DNA of 64,000 nucleotides from Mytilus californianus (GCF_021869535.1 NW_026262734.1:89223285-89287284); one strand, 5' to 3'. Positions 20,597 through 34,800 are shown, counted from the first letter of the stretch. Program-made: numbers and translations. Notes: generated from the letters alone by a model not told the origin.

Positions 20597-23467
20597 AAAC
20601 TTGCTTGAAAGACGAAATATGTTTGATTTGTCAAAACTCCTTTTCACAGGAAGACGCTGTAGTAGAACTAGGTGAAAAGGGCAGCCAGAGGGTCAATGAA
20701 GCAAGTAAAAGTCGTCAAGACAATGTAGTTACCAGCGTTGGACAATGTGGCATCAAAATTGTAGAAAATTGTATACAACTCCAAAATACATTGATTTAGC
20801 CAATTTGACTTTAAGAAACATTGTTTGTTCTGTGGACAGCTTGAAGATGCAGTCATTGGGAGGGAGAGAAAAAGTGATGTGTATCCTGTACGCACATCAG
20901 AGTTTCAATCCAAAATTGTTGATGTATGTAAACAACGTGAAGATGAATTGGCACTTGAGGTTCGGTGAAGATAGGATTTTGTTCAGGATCTCCACGCTGC
21001 AGATGCTATGTACCACCAGACATGCAATGTAAATTTCCGGACATTAAAGCAGACTCCACTAGTATTTTTTCCATCAGCAAAAAAGGCAAAAACGCAAGCA
21101 AGAAGAAAATCTACATTATCAGAGAGTTTTTTGTTTGCTGCAAATTACCTTCAGCAAAATGAAGATGAACAAATAACCGTTACAGATCTTGTAAAACAAA
21201 TGTCAGAAGTTGATGATGCGTATGGTGTACAACACATGAAGAATAAATTAAAAGAATATTTTGGAGATACAATAATCATTTCTGAAATAAACGGAAAGCA
21301 AAATGTTGTTACATTTCGAAACACAGTTCTGTCAATTTTGAATGAGTTCTATGAACAAACAAACACAAAAAAGTGGTATTGATGAAGAAAAAATTTTACA
21401 ATCCATACAGATGTTAAGATACTTATATCTGAAATCCGTTCTTCAGAAACATCCGTCAAGGCACTATATCCTTCACTGGATGAACTATCTGCACAAAATA
21501 ACATGAAGTATGTAAAAATGAGAATGGAAATGGGAAATATGTCAAAGAGACAACAACCCGACCACAGAGCAGACAACAGCCGAAAGCCACCAATAGGTCT
21601 TCAACGCAGCGAGAAAATCATGACAATAGGTCAATCCATAGTCCAAACCGAAGCACCAAGAATGTTTATTTTACCATTTTACCTCTACAACTACACTAGG
21701 AGTTCAGTTACATCACAATTTTTCGTCTAGATTTCTGATTGATACTTTGAACAGCCTAGGATTTTGTTCTTCATATACTGAAATTCAAAAATTTGAATGT
21801 TGTGCAGCTGCAGAAAAAGGAAATGACATTCCTCATTTCATTGCCGAGAGCTTGTTGCCGTATGTAGCGGACAATGTAGACTACAACCCAGGAACTCTAG
21901 ATCGAAATAATACTTTTCATGGAATGGGAATTATGGCAGCAGTTACCCCAGGGTCTTTCGGAATAAAACCTATTCCGAGAATAGATGTTACGTCAGAGCA
22001 AATAGCACTGCTGGCCAAAATCAACATTTCTTACTACAAATCATCAGAATCAAACCAAATGGCCTCATGTGTGTATAGTAATCTGAGAAAAAGAACTATA
22101 AAGATGTGGACTGTTCATTTATGATCAAGTTATTGTGGAAGGTGTCATGGCCTTTGCGTTCTCTTATGCCGGACTAGTCAGGATATATGTAAATGGTACA
22201 GGAAGGAAAATATCCTGGTAAATCAGCATTCGTATTTCTTCCTATGATCGACTTAATTTCTAGTGATTTATCATACATTTATTCCACTTTGAAATTCATT
22301 TGCAAAGAGGCTCACAGATACCCCAAAAAAAAACCCACCTGTTGTCACGTTTGATCAGCCTCTGTACTGGAAAGATATGTGTATTGTCACAAATGAAAAA
22401 ACCGAGAGTGACCTTAAACAGATCGTCCTTCGTCTAGGTGGATTTCACATTGAAAGGAGCTTCCTTGGAAGTATTAGTCGTCTTATGGCTGGTTCTGGTC
22501 TTCGTGAAGTATGAGAAACTGTATATGCATCAAACATTGTTTGTCAAATGCGGTAAATCATATGCTAAGTGGCAATACAGTACCTAGAGCTGTTCGTGGG
22601 TTTATGATGGCGGAAAATGCACTTCATATACTTCTCATAAAGGAATCATTTGGGGTCAGTCTGCCTTGTGCATATGAATCTGATATATCGGAAGCCGATT
22701 CCAGTGAATTTGACGCAATTGTTGAAAAAGCATGCGAGCTATACGACCAATTTGTTGCTGGTGAAAAAACTACTGAATCTGTCGAACAAAGTTCAATTCT
22801 TTCCGAGATAAATACAAAACTTGTAGCAACAAAAGAAAAATTGATTAAATCAAGAACGTCGTCTTTGTGGTTGAACTTTTGTCGCATGACAAACATTCTT
22901 AGCAAATCTCTTATAGCTGAACGAACAGGAAACTGGAATCTTCACTTAAATAACATACAAGAAATGTTACCGTTCTTTGTAGCAGCTGGTCACAATTTAT
23001 ATGCAAAATCGGTCTACGTTTATTTGTCAATGATGCAAAGACTTAAAATTGATCACCCAGCTGTCTATAGACATTTTAAAGCAGGGTACTACGTACTTAG
23101 GATGACTGACCGTTTTCGGAGTGGTCTTTCTACATATCTGACTATAGAACAGATATTGATGAGAAGTGTCAAATCTTCTGGAGGTCTTACAAGGGGCAGA
23201 GGAATGGGTGAATCCCAACGAGCACAGTGGATACTATCTATGCCAGCTTGTGCAGACTACAACAGTGCCATGCAAGATCTCACTGGTGTAAGATACTGTA
23301 ATAGTGATCAGCACAAAGAAGCTACCCGTGCAAGGAAAGAACGAGATAGGGTAGACACTCTGGCGATTCTTGAGTACCTTAGTGAAAGAAATCATTTTAT
23401 TAATGATGTTTCACTTAGAAGTATTGAAACAGGTTTTGAGGCAGAGCCTGATGTTAACGTTGATTAA
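20597..23467 (+). pseudogene. broken copy of a large uncharacterised multicopy invertebrate gene
   Basis: Coding blocks lie in order but in changing frames. They are a zinc-ribbon-like start ('EICLICQNSFSQED', 20605), 'HQNCRKLYT' (20745), 'DFKKHCLFCGQ' (20800s), 'MYHQTCNVNFRTLKQ' (21008), 'DEQITVTDLVKQM', 'NGKQNVVTFRNTVLSIL', 'YVADNVDYNPGTLD' and 'GMGIMAAVTPGSF' (21747-22124), 'LRLGGFHIERSFLGSI' (22430s), and a long intact 318-codon frame 22511-23467 with 'LPFFVAAGHNLYAKSVYVY', 'MRSVKSSGGLTRGRGM' and 'SDQHKEATRARKERD'. I recognise the blocks as a family repeated in cnidarian and mollusc genomes with no assigned function. The Cys pairs suggest metal binding. At least four frameshifts, a TGA near 22514 and a Naiad-type insertion (21515-21620) show it is dead. 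Confidence 0.7.
21515..21620 (-). repeat. Naiad 3'-end fragment (second subfamily) inside the pseudogene
   Basis: The plus strand reads 'gagaatggaaatgggaaata' and then 'gtcaaagagacaacaacccg', the reverse complement of the element end seen at 30035-30069 ('tgacacattccccatttcc'). It breaks the conserved coding blocks on either side. I recognise it from memory as a very common mussel repeat end. Confidence 0.65.
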
Positions 23468-23929
23468 GCGGAAAGTATTGGAAATAAAACGTAAGAATTG
23501 ATGAAATGCAAAATTTTGATGGAACTCCCTCCTGAACCATGTGCACCTGATAAACTTCTTAACATTATTAGATGCAGCTGAAAGCAAAACTGCGACACCT
23601 GCTGTACCCCTATTTTTTAAAATTTTTACCTATTATGTCTATTTGTTTTGTTCACTCATCGTTGTCAATATAATGGAATTTGATGCGACTGTCAGACAAG
23701 TAAACATTTTGAATTTTGGAATATATTGACATGCTATTTCTTCAATAATATATATAAAAAAAGCTCACAGTTTTCATTTAAACCTTTTAATACATTCTGA
23801 AGCGTACAAAAAGACTGAAAACACCCGGTGTTTTAATTTGATATCGGAACATACATATGACGCCACCTTATTCAGTTGTAAAAGACAATAACATCATTTT
23901 ACGGAATTTTCATTATACGAAATTTTATA
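23468..23929. other. intergenic, nothing recognised
   Basis: AT-rich sequence after the pseudogene and before the region that aligns with duplication copy 1. Confidence 0.4.
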
Positions 23930-24359
23930 TCAAAATAATGAATTCAATGGAATACTATGACTATTTGTACCAAATTGAATGTTGTCCTATGCACGATCAT
24001 TTACATTTGAGTGTGAATTCGCATGTTGGCTGTTGCATGCATATAATGGAACTGTTGATCTATTGCATTTCCTTTATTGTTGTAGTATAAATCACGCAAG
24101 TGGTTTTTTCCCTTGAACTGTTTCATATTTTGTAAAGATTACTATAGAATGCATATATGTCTAGACTTTGCTGATTTTCGAAGGCCATAGAGTGACATAA
24201 ACTACTTAAATTATTGTTCTTTCCTCTTTCGGTAGTTACCATATTTTAAATCATATAAAAAAATCCAAATGTCCTTATTTTCATATGTACGGACTTTGAT
24301 TGAATAGTGTACTCTTAAATAACATTTTCTATGTGTAAACAACTTATCATGTATCAAAC

Positions 24360-24560
24360 GGTTAAAACTACTAAAATGCATTTGACATCTTATCATATGA
24401 CCACTGGGAAATGATTGTATTACATGCATTGGGCCTGTTATAATGTTACCACAGGGAAACATCTGTATTAAATGCAATGGACATGTTATCATATGACAAC
24501 TGGGAACAGTATTTATTAAATGCATTGCACATGCTATCATAATAATACTAAACAATGTAT
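24360..24560. repeat. ~50-bp minisatellite (duplication copy 2)
   Basis: About four units of the array seen at 5955-6245, for example 'tgcattgcacatgctatcat', without an inserted Naiad tail. Confidence 0.6.
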
Positions 24561-25199
24561 GTATTACAAATTAAAACAAGTGTAAGGTTTCGGATTATGA
24601 TTCCCTTTTGCAATCTTATTTTATACATTCAAGTGTTTTCCACTTTTGCGGAGTGACCGGCCATCCTTGTTTTGATCATAAATCCGATAGCCTCAGTACA
24701 AGTATTTACAATGTATCATCAGGAAGTTTTTCTCTTTTTGTTTCAGCTTCCATAAACTCCTACTTTTATTAAGTCAAGTAATATTGAAAAGCAACAAGTG
24801 TATATCCAACGGCTCAGTAGAAAAGGATAAGATATACATCTTTGTTAAATCACACACAACATGAGACGCTCATCGAGTAGACACAGCCTGTTTCACTTCT
24901 TTTGGCGTTGAAGTGAATATCTCAGGGGTTGTTTGTTACCTTGATTCGTCTATTCTTACTAAGTCAACGAGATTTACACATACCGTTGTCTTAATGTACA
25001 GCCCTTGTATGGTGTAAACTTCCCAAAAAAACGTGTATGGCGTAATGGTGTATGGCATATGGTGCAATGGTAGAAGGTGTATGGTGCTATGGTGTATGGT
25101 GTAAGGGGGATGGTGTAATGGTGTATGAGGAATGGTGTGATTGTGTAACGTGCGATCGGGAATGGTGTGAATGAATGGTGCACGACATTTCATTTGTTG

Positions 25200-25849
25200 A
25201 AACCGAAGTTCATTTTATTTTAATTTTTCGGATTGTAAACATAAACAATAATAATAATCCTATTGTTCTTTTTTCCCAGTATAGCAAATTACTTTACTCG
25301 TTAGACTCTATGTTATACATATTATACACATATTAAAAAAATCTTTTTTTTTCATATTCTTATTTACATTAAACAATGGCTATAAAATTACACACTTGTG
25401 ATCATATGCAGTTATCATCAAAGAAAAGATTTTTTTTTAAACTAGAAGGCGGATAGAAAGGTTATCCACGCATCGGAACAATATTTTAATATCATGGGTT
25501 ATCAACATCATTTTGAAAGTTGCTTCGTTCCCCATTTTTGACAGTCTCTTTATAAATATTTCATCGTAATTCACCTTTGTTTGCCTTGGATTTATCCTGT
25601 TTTCCAAAAAATGTTCAAAGGAAAATTGTACAGTGTTATTGCACATAAGGTATTGTATAATTATGAACAATCTCGTCAGTTTTCTTAGATTTGTCTTTAC
25701 GGATTATAAATGATATCATGAACGTCCGAAAAAATATACTTATGTGAAAAGGAATAAAATATTTGCCACTTGATATTTAGCCACCTACTAAATCAACCAA
25801 CCGACATAATATACTAACAGTATACTTTTCCTAGAAGAGAACTTCTCAT
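25200..25849. other. spacer inside the TA-flanked element
   Basis: AT-rich, with no gene recognised. The minus-strand open frame 25437-25670 has no motif. Confidence 0.4.
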
Positions 25850-28800
25850 ACTTTTTATTATGAAGTACAAATGAAATCTGTCATGTCAGTCACAGTGTTG
25901 GATGATGTGGTGGAATAGTTTTATTATACAAACCATCTTGAACTACTGAGTTTAAATCATCACACCTAGGCAAGCACGACTAACTTATGCGCAGACCAAC
26001 CCATCACACAATAGCCCAAAAGGAATCTGTGATGTACCCATCCATATTCAGAAGTCATGGAAGTGGGATATACAAATACTGCATGATACTAACTTAAGTG
26101 ACAGTTTTATATTACGAATACAGAGATGAAATGCTGGCACTCTAAATTAAAGCGAACAAGATTTTGTAGTCATTGTTTTCCAATATTTCTGTCATATGTA
26201 TTATATAAGCCATCAAAATATTATTGCATTATAATGCGGCTATATATATTTACATAATAAAGTGCAAATATGGTCAGTTTTGTTTGATGGTGTTGAATAA
26301 TTTTGTTATACGAGTCAGCCTGAGGTATCAAAACTACTAAAATTTTCTTGCGATACAATATTTTGAATAAAAAGAGGACATGCTGGCTATCTAGATTGAT
26401 GGGAACAAATTTTTGTTGTCATTGTATTGCAATGTTGCTGTCATTTGTATTATACAATCCATCCTGACATCAAAATATTACTGATTTACTATGTGGCTAC
26501 ATAGATATACATAATAAAGTGCAAATATGGTCAGTTTTGGTTGATGCGTTTAAATAATTTTGTTATACTAGTTAGCCTTAGGTATCAAAATAACTGAAAT
26601 TTTGTTGTGAGACAATATTTTGAATAAAAAGAGGACATGCTGGCAATCTAAATTGATGGGGATAATTTTTGTTGTCATTGTGTTGCAATGTTGCTGTCAT
26701 TTCTTTTTTACAGTCCATTCTGACAATACAATATAGCTGATTTACTATGTGGCTATATAGATGTACATAATATGTAAAGTGCAAATATGGTCAGTTTTGG
26801 CTGATGCTTTAAAATAATTTTGTTATACAAATCAGCCTGAGGTATCAAAACTACTGAAATTTTCTTGCGAGACAATATTTTGAATAAAAAGACAGGACAT
26901 ACTGGCTATCTAGATTGATGGAGACAAATTTTTGTTGTCATTGTATTGCAACGTTGCTGTCATTTGTATTATACATTCCATCCTGATATCAGAATATTGC
27001 TGATTTTCTATGCGGCTATATAGATTTACATAATAAAGTGCAAATATGGTCAGTTTTGGTTGATGCTTTAACATAGTTTTGTTATACGAATCAGCCTGAG
27101 ATATCAAAACTACTGAAATTTTGTTGCGAGACAATATTTTGAAAAAAAAGAGGACATGCTGGCCATCTAAATTGATGGGGACAAATTTTTGTTGTCATTG
27201 TATTGCAATGTTGCTGTCATTTGTATTATACAATCCATCCTGACATCAAAATATTGCTGATTTACTATGCGGTTATATAGATTTACATAATAAAGAGCAA
27301 ATATGGTCAGTTTTGGTTGATGCTTTAAAATAATTTTGTTAAACGAGTCAGCCTGAGGTATCAAAACTACTGACATTTTCTTGCGAGACAATATTTTGAA
27401 TAAAAGAGGACATGCTGGCTATCTAAATTGATCAGGACAAATTTTTGTTGTCATTGTATTGCACTGTTGCTGTCATTTGTGTTATACAATCCATCCTGAC
27501 ATCAAGACATTGCTGATTTACTCTGTGGCTATATAGATATACATAATAAAGTGCAAAAATGGTCAGTTTTTGTTGATGCGTTAAAATAATTTTGTTATAC
27601 TAGTCAGCCTGAGGTATAAAAATTACTGAAATTTTGTTGCGAAACAATATTTTGAATAAAAAGAGGACATGCTGGCAATCTAGATTGATGGGGATAATTG
27701 TTGTTGTCATTGTGTTGCAATGTTGCTGTCATTTGTATTATACAATCCATCCTGACATCAAAATATAGCTGATTTACTATGCGGCTACATAGATTTACAT
27801 AATAAAGTGCAAACATGGTCAGTTTTATTTGATGCTTTAAAATAGTTTTGTTATACGAGTCTGCCTAGGATTCAAAACTACTGAAATTTTCTTGCGAGAC
27901 AATATTTTGAATAAAAAGAGGACATGCTGGCTATCTAGATTGACGGGAACAATTTTTTGTTGTCATTGTATTGCAATGTTGCTGTCATTTGTATTATACA
28001 ATCCATTCTGACAATAAAATATAGCTGATTTACTATGTGGCTATATAGATATACATAATATTAAAAGTGCAAATATGGTCAGTTTTGGTTGATGCTTTAA
28101 AATGATTTTGTTATACAAGTCAGCCTGAGGTATCAAAACTACTGAAATTTTCTTGCGAGACAATATTTTGAAAAAAAAGAGGACATGCTGGCCATCTAAA
28201 TTGATGGGGAAAAATTTTTGTTGTCATTGTATTGCAATGTTGCTGTCATTTGTATTATACAATCCATTCTGACAATAAAATATAGCTGATTTACTATGCG
28301 GCTATATAGATTTACATAATAAAGAGCAAATATGGTCAGTTTTGGTTGATGCTTTAAAATAATTTTGTTAAACGAGTCAGCCTGAGGTATCAAAACTACT
28401 GACATTTTCTTGTGAGACAATATTTTGAATAAAAGAGGACATGCTGGCTATCTAAATTGATCAGGACAAATTTTTGTTGTCATTGTATTGCACTGTTGCT
28501 GTCATTTGTGTTATACAATCCATCCTGACATCAAGACATTGCTGATTTACTCTGTGGCTATATAGATATACATAATAAAGTGCAAAAATGGTCAGTTTTT
28601 GTTGATGCGTTAAAATAATTTTGTTATACTAGTCAGCCTGAGGTATAAAAATTACTGAAATTTTGTTGCGAGACAATATTTTGAATAAAAAGAGGACATG
28701 CTGGCAATCTAGATTGATGGGGATAATTGTTGTTGTCATTGTGTTGCAATGTTGCTGTCATTTGTATTATACAATCCATCCTGACATCAAAATATAGCTG

Positions 28801-30300
28801 ATTTACTATGCGGCTACATAGATTTACATAATAAAGTGCAAACATGGTCAGTTTTGGTTGATGCTTTAAAATAGTTTTGTTATACGAGTCTGCCTAGGAT
28901 TCAAAACTACTGAAATTTTCTTGCGAGACAATATTTTGAATAAAAAGAGGACATGCTGGCTATCTAGATTGACGGGAACAATTTTTTGTTGTCATTGTAT
29001 TGCAATGTTGCTGTCATTTGTATTATACAATCCATTCTGACAATAAAATATAGCTGATTTACTATGTGGCTATATAGATATACATAATATTAAAAGTGCA
29101 AATATGGTCAGTTTTGGTTGATGCTTTAAAATGATTTTGTTATACAAGTCAGTCTGAGGTATCAAAACTATTGAAATTTTCTTGCGAGACAATATTTTGA
29201 ATAAAAAGAGGACATGCTGGCTATCTAGATTGATGGAGACAAATGTTTGTTGTCAATTTATTGCAATGTTGCTGACATTTGTATTATACAATCCATCCTG
29301 ACATCAAAATATTGCTGATTTTCTATGCGGCTATATAGATTTACATAATAAAGTGCAAATATGGTCAGTTTTGGTTGATGCTTTAACATAGTTTTGTTAT
29401 ACGAGTCAGCCTGAGGTATCAAAACTACTGAAATTTTGTTGCGAGACAATATTTTGAATAAAAAGAGGACATGCTGGCTATCTAGATTGATGGGGACAAA
29501 TTTTTGTTGTCATTGTATTGCAATGTTGCTGTCATTTGTATTATACAATCCATCCTGACATCAAAATATTGCTGATTTACTATGCGGCTATATAGATTTA
29601 CATAATAAAGTGCAAATATGGTCAGTTTTGGTTGATGCTTTAACATAGTTTTGTTATACGAGTCAGCCTGAGGTATCAAAACTACTGAAATTTTCTTGCG
29701 AGACAATATTTTGAATAAAAAGAGGACATGCTGGCAATCTAGATTGATGGGGACAAATTTTTGTTGTCATTGTACAAGTTGTATTGCAATGTTGCTGTCA
29801 TTTGTATTATACAATCCATCCTGACATCAAACTATTGCTGATTTACTATGCGGCTATATAGATTTACATAATAAAGAGAAAATATGGTCAGTTTTGGTTG
29901 ATACGTTAAAATAATTTTGTTATATGAGTCAGCCTGAGGTATCAAAATTACTGAAATTTTGTTGCGAGACAATATCTTTAATAAAAAGAGGACAAAAATA
30001 TTTCCAAATTTTTTAACCCTAAATAAATTAACAGATTGACACATTCCCCATTTCCATTCTCAATTTTATAATTAAGTGCAAATATGGTTAGTTTTGGGTG
30101 ATGCTTAAAATAATTTTGTTGTACATGTTGTACATGTACCAGTCATCCTGAAGTATCAAAACTACAGATAATATATATATATATACATATATATGTTCCT
30201 GCGACAGTAAAAAAAATGTTACATTGGAGCCAGTCTGAGATGTGAAAACTACTGATTTTTTGTGATGATTCAGTTATTTGAATAAAAAAAGGACATGCAT
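25850..30300. repeat. ~257-bp satellite array with a four-monomer higher-order repeat
   Basis: The word GGTCAGTTTT recurs at 26272, 26529, 26789, 27048, 27305, 27561, 27817, 28077, 28334, 28590, 28846, 29106, 29363, 29620 and 29886, a spacing of 256-260 bp (last 266). Diverged monomers flank it from about 25860 and to about 30300. Positions 27305-28333 and 28334-29362 are nearly identical four-monomer blocks of 1029 bp, sharing private variants such as 'gcctaggattcaaaac' at 27862 and 28891. Minus-strand open frames of about 70 codons are repeat translations. Confidence 0.9.
30005..30070 (+). repeat. short Naiad 3'-end fragment in the satellite
   Basis: 'attgacacattccccatttc' followed by 'cattctcaattttata' interrupts a satellite monomer. 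It is the reverse complement of the fragment at 21515-21538. Confidence 0.6.
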
Positions 30301-30926
30301 ACTTGCACTGTTAATGGGTGCAGAAAAAGAAATATTATTAATATTACGCTGGCCATAAGCATGATTAACTGTACACCAATATTGCTTTCAATTATCATGA
30401 TTATTTTATATGATCTAAGTACTATTCATTTTTGACATTGTTTGTCGATTTTATCTGAAAACCAAGTCTATAAGATTTACGCTACATTTTAAAACCGATA
30501 ATAATAGCACTGTAACCAATATCGTTTTTAATTTATAGATAGGCAGATCGCGGATAAATTTGCATTACAAGCAAAGTTTTATGCGTACTTTATTAACAAA
30601 TAAATGTATTTATATTTAATCTGTATTGTTTATATAACCATCATAGGCATGACCACGGAGATTTTAATTTTATACATTAATTTACAATATTGTGATCAAA
30701 ATTCGTTTTTTAAAACAAATAAATAATTTTGTAGTTGCACGCTTTCTTTGAAATTTAATTGCATTATGGGTAATTTCGGATCGTGTAGATAGAATGGGGA
30801 ATGGGGTATGGTGTAATGTGTAAGGTGTATGGTGCAAAGGTGTAACGTGTATGGTGTAATGGCACAAGGTGTATGGTGTAATGGTGTATGGTGTGAGTGG
30901 GAAGTTTACACCATCCAAGGACTGTA

Positions 30927-31824
30927 TCCCACAGGAAAGATAGATGAATTCATGTTATAATCGACAATAAACTGGCAATTCAGTTCGAAGCTCTGTACAG
31001 AAATAATCGATGTTATACTTACATAAATATATAAATATATAAATATATATTAAATGAATTACAAGAACAGTCAGAAGATTACAACAGGTTATAAAGTTAA
31101 CAATTCAAAATGCGATCACGTATATATTTGCATTTAATAACAACTTCAGAAAAATAGCCTGCATGATGTTTCTCTGCATCTAAGCACTTGACTTATTTAA
31201 AGATGTTACGTTGATGAAATATTCCTTTTATATAAAAATCGCAAACCCCGAAAAGTTGTGCCAAATTCGGCTTTAACAATCTATGCCTGCAAGGCCGAAA
31301 AAGTCTTGGGTTTTGAATATAATTCAACATTTTATATTAGTAAATTTACAGGAAATTGTGTTTGATTAAACGTTATGTGGACTTTGTTGAATAGTTGTCT
31401 CATTGGCTATTATGTTTCATCTCCTATATCATATCAAAAAGAAAAAGTCCTGTATATGGTGATACAGGTTTTGTTTCGTTTGAATATGATCAGTTACCAT
31501 AGTATAACTAGAAAGGTTAGGTTAAACCTGCCCGTACAACAGTACTTCAAATTGAGACACAAAGATATATTTAAGAAACTTAACTTCAGAAATTTAAATA
31601 ATGGATTCATTGTCAACTAAAGCCATGAAACGTTACTACATATATATGTTACAACGCATTTTGAAACGTACATGTAACTAAAATGAAAAAAAACAAAATT
31701 TTACACCTGTACTGCTTATATATTACCTGATAATCGGTATATATTTGAATATTGAACATTTATATGAAACTTTGAATTCATTGCATACAAAATTTAATCC
31801 ATATTTTAATCTATGTAATCGTAT
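30927..31824. other. 5' flank of MAB21 copy 2
   Basis: Aligns with 7886-8934 of duplication copy 1 ('gaagctctgtaca', 'agtcagaagat', 'tattacctgataat'). No separate gene is recognised. Confidence 0.5.
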
Positions 31825-34800
31825 CCTTGAACAGAAACTCCAGAAACCAAGTCAAATCTGAAGATGTAAATTCATATGACATAAAGAAAACTACGTACTG
31901 GGAAATATACGGTGTTAAACGTTTTCCGTACCGTGGAAAACGTAGGTTTACACCATTACTTTACCCATCTTTTGATGGAGGAATGAAGATTTCAAATAAT
32001 GTTTTTGGACTAACAATTACCCAGTTTGAACGAATGTATAAAGCTTGTTTTTAAAGAAGGAAAACTAAAGAACAATGGATATTAAATCTCAGATATCCTG
32101 ACAAATCCTCAAAAGAATATCTGGAATACTTAGAAAACTGTACAGATTGTAAAAAAGGTAATACATTTGTAGTTAATTTAAAAACTCTAGAAAAAATTAA
32201 AGTTGTAAACTTAAGAGTAAAGTAATGCAAGATCAGAACAGTCTTATTAGGGTTTAAGATACCAGGATTTAAATCGGAAATCATACGCCACAGACAAACA
32301 GACAACACCATGACTCAGAAAAGGAACCGATAAAACAGACAACACCATGACTTAAAAAGAGAAACGACTAACAGGCAACACAATGACTAAGAAAGATAAA
32401 CTACAAACAGCCAACACCATGACAAAAAATAGAAACCACAAAGACAACACACATTGGTAAGTAGTCACTTTTGAGTATGTACAATTGTAGACCAGTGGAC
32501 AATATGAAATGAATTGACAAAATTAATATAAATCATGTTTATGAAGTAAAATCAGTATTTGAGGTTGCATTGTCCTCCTTGAACTAGACGACTTTATGTA
32601 AATGTCAATAAAACAAGCTAAATGTATCCATGAACAAGAATATTATATGTTAATAGTACAATACCTAATTCTGACAAAAGTATTGATGCATATAAGATGT
32701 ATGGATCGATTTGCAACATTTACGTGAATTGCAAATTCACTCAATTATTTAGGGTTACAGTAAAATAGATGCGTCTAGACCGTCAATTCGTTGTTATTGG
32801 CTTTGAACTAGCTGTCAGTAACTGCGAGTACTCTCAGATATGTACTTAGTGTCTTATTGTTGTTGGGATGTACAAGTACCCGGCCACGTCCACTCTGTGT
32901 TTTTGTTTGATGTATTTCTTTTTGTATTCATCTGGTAATGTAAACTTTCTCAACTGATAGTTCGTTCTTATATTGTACTGTTTCACTAATGTCCTAGGTT
33001 AGAGGGAGGGTTTGGGATCCCGCTAACATGTTTAACGCCGCCACTTTCTGTATATATGTGCCTGTACTATGTCAGGATCCTGCAATTCAGTGGTTGTCGT
33101 TTTTTGCTGTACTATATATTTGCTTTTTGTTCAGCTTATTTACATTAATGAGGGCGTTAGTTTTTTCGTTTGAATTGTTTTACATTTGTCATTTGGGAGC
33201 CTTTTATAGCTGACTATGCGATATGGGCCTTGCTCATTGTTGAAGGCCGTACGGTGACCTATAGTTGTTAATGTATGAGTCATGTGGTCTCTTGTGAAGA
33301 GTTGTATAATTGGCAATCATACCACATCTCCCTTTTTATATTCACTTTTCATCACAACCAGAAGCGCTTACAACAAATAGTTTAAAGCCAAAAAAACAGC
33401 TAATGCATTGAAAACCATTGTGTTTTGAAGAATTAAACAGTAGACACATACATTGTAGTTTATTTACAAAGGGGGAACGCATAAAACTTAAGAATACTCC
33501 ATATAAACATTTATGATTTTATGACAGTAAATTCAAAAGTTTTAGATATAAGGCCGATGACATCACCTATTGCGAGTACGAAATGGGAAGCTTGATTAGT
33601 ATTGCTCCATGGGTTGTAAATTGTCATATCTGGCTTTATAAATGAAATGATAGACGTCAATTGCGTCTAAATAACACTCAACATTGCTGCTGTGATAAAA
33701 AATATTGCTTGGAATACATCTAATTGAGATAATGTCTAATTACGAAAGACATTTTATAGTTTTATGATGAATAAGTTAATACATATTTTTTATAGATCAC
33801 TTGCTATGCATCGAAAGTGACACGAGGAAGAAATACTTATACGAACACCTGGTAAAATAGTTGGTACTGAAATAGATATACGAAAGAGACAACGAATGTT
33901 TATCATACATGATATGATTGCAAATGCATGTTTGTCTGATCTTACAAAAATATCAAGTTGAAGTTTAGCCGAGGGACTTGATCTACCAGGCAGTGACAAA
34001 GATATAATGTACGTAGATAATTGCTATGACGTTATACTAAGTATAAGTAATATCAAATACCCAATACATCGTACAACACTTGTTATGAAGACAGATACTG
34101 ATCATCCTGGATTTACTAGGCTCAGGTTCAAAGTAGTAGGGGTTAATGTACACTGTCAATTTCATCCACGGACATGTACACGTAAACGGAAGAATTTGAA
34201 TTATATTCATCCGTTATCTATTCACGGTCCATGGTTGTCAAATGGAGATTATACTTTAGATATAGCATATTGCCTACGAAGTAAATATCTATCTCAAAAC
34301 ACAATTTCATGGGCATTCCGTCGTCGATGGCAATGGCCACCTAATTTTGTTATTGACAGGATCATAAATTACGGGTGCTTGTTAGTACCTATAGGGCCTA
34401 AGACTTTACAAGATAATGACTTATTATGGAGATTGTCGTTCTCTGTGGCAGAGAAAATACTTGTACATTCGTTTAATTTCACTCAACTCTTATGTTACGC
34501 TCTACTCAAATAAATGTTAAAGCGTATCGTCAACACACAAGATGAAGTCAAAGATTTATTGTGTTCTTACTTTCTGAAGACTGATTTATTCTGGGTTTCG
34601 GAAGAAGTAGATATTGACACATGTCAATTATCTAAAATATATTATTGTTTTTTATCTCTGTCTTGATAAAATGATTTCATGGGTAAAAACATGTAACTGT
34701 CCGAACTATTTCATACCTGAACACAATATGTTCATTGGAAAGATCAATCAGCGTAACAATAAGATACTACTATGTGTACTTATTAGTATATAACATACGA

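Larger units (their letters stand above)
24997..30926. mobile_element. TA-flanked inverted-repeat element carrying a satellite array
   Basis: The ends 24997-25024 and 30899-30926 are reverse complements over 28 bp with two mismatches; the outermost bases read TACAG.CCTTG.ATGGTGT. Taking TA as target duplication, the element is 24999-30924 with CAG...CTG ends. Duplication copy 1 supplies an empty site of the right length: 'cttagttTGtcataaagg' near 7280 against 'cttaatgTA[element]TAtcccacagg' here. Next to both ends are direct repeats of ATGGTGTA-like words (25033-25185, 30800-30896). No transposase is seen, so it is non-autonomous; TA duplication suggests Tc1/mariner-type mobilisation (inference). 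Confidence 0.75.

Noticed and set aside
22511-23467. Stand-alone 318-codon host gene
   Set aside because: Conserved blocks continue upstream in other frames to 20605, and the apparent start lies just after a stop within a conserved block. It is the 3' part of a broken longer gene.
26578-29706. Series of ~70-codon minus-strand frames with similar sequence
   Set aside because: Their spacing equals the 257-bp satellite period and they have no domain; repeat translation only.
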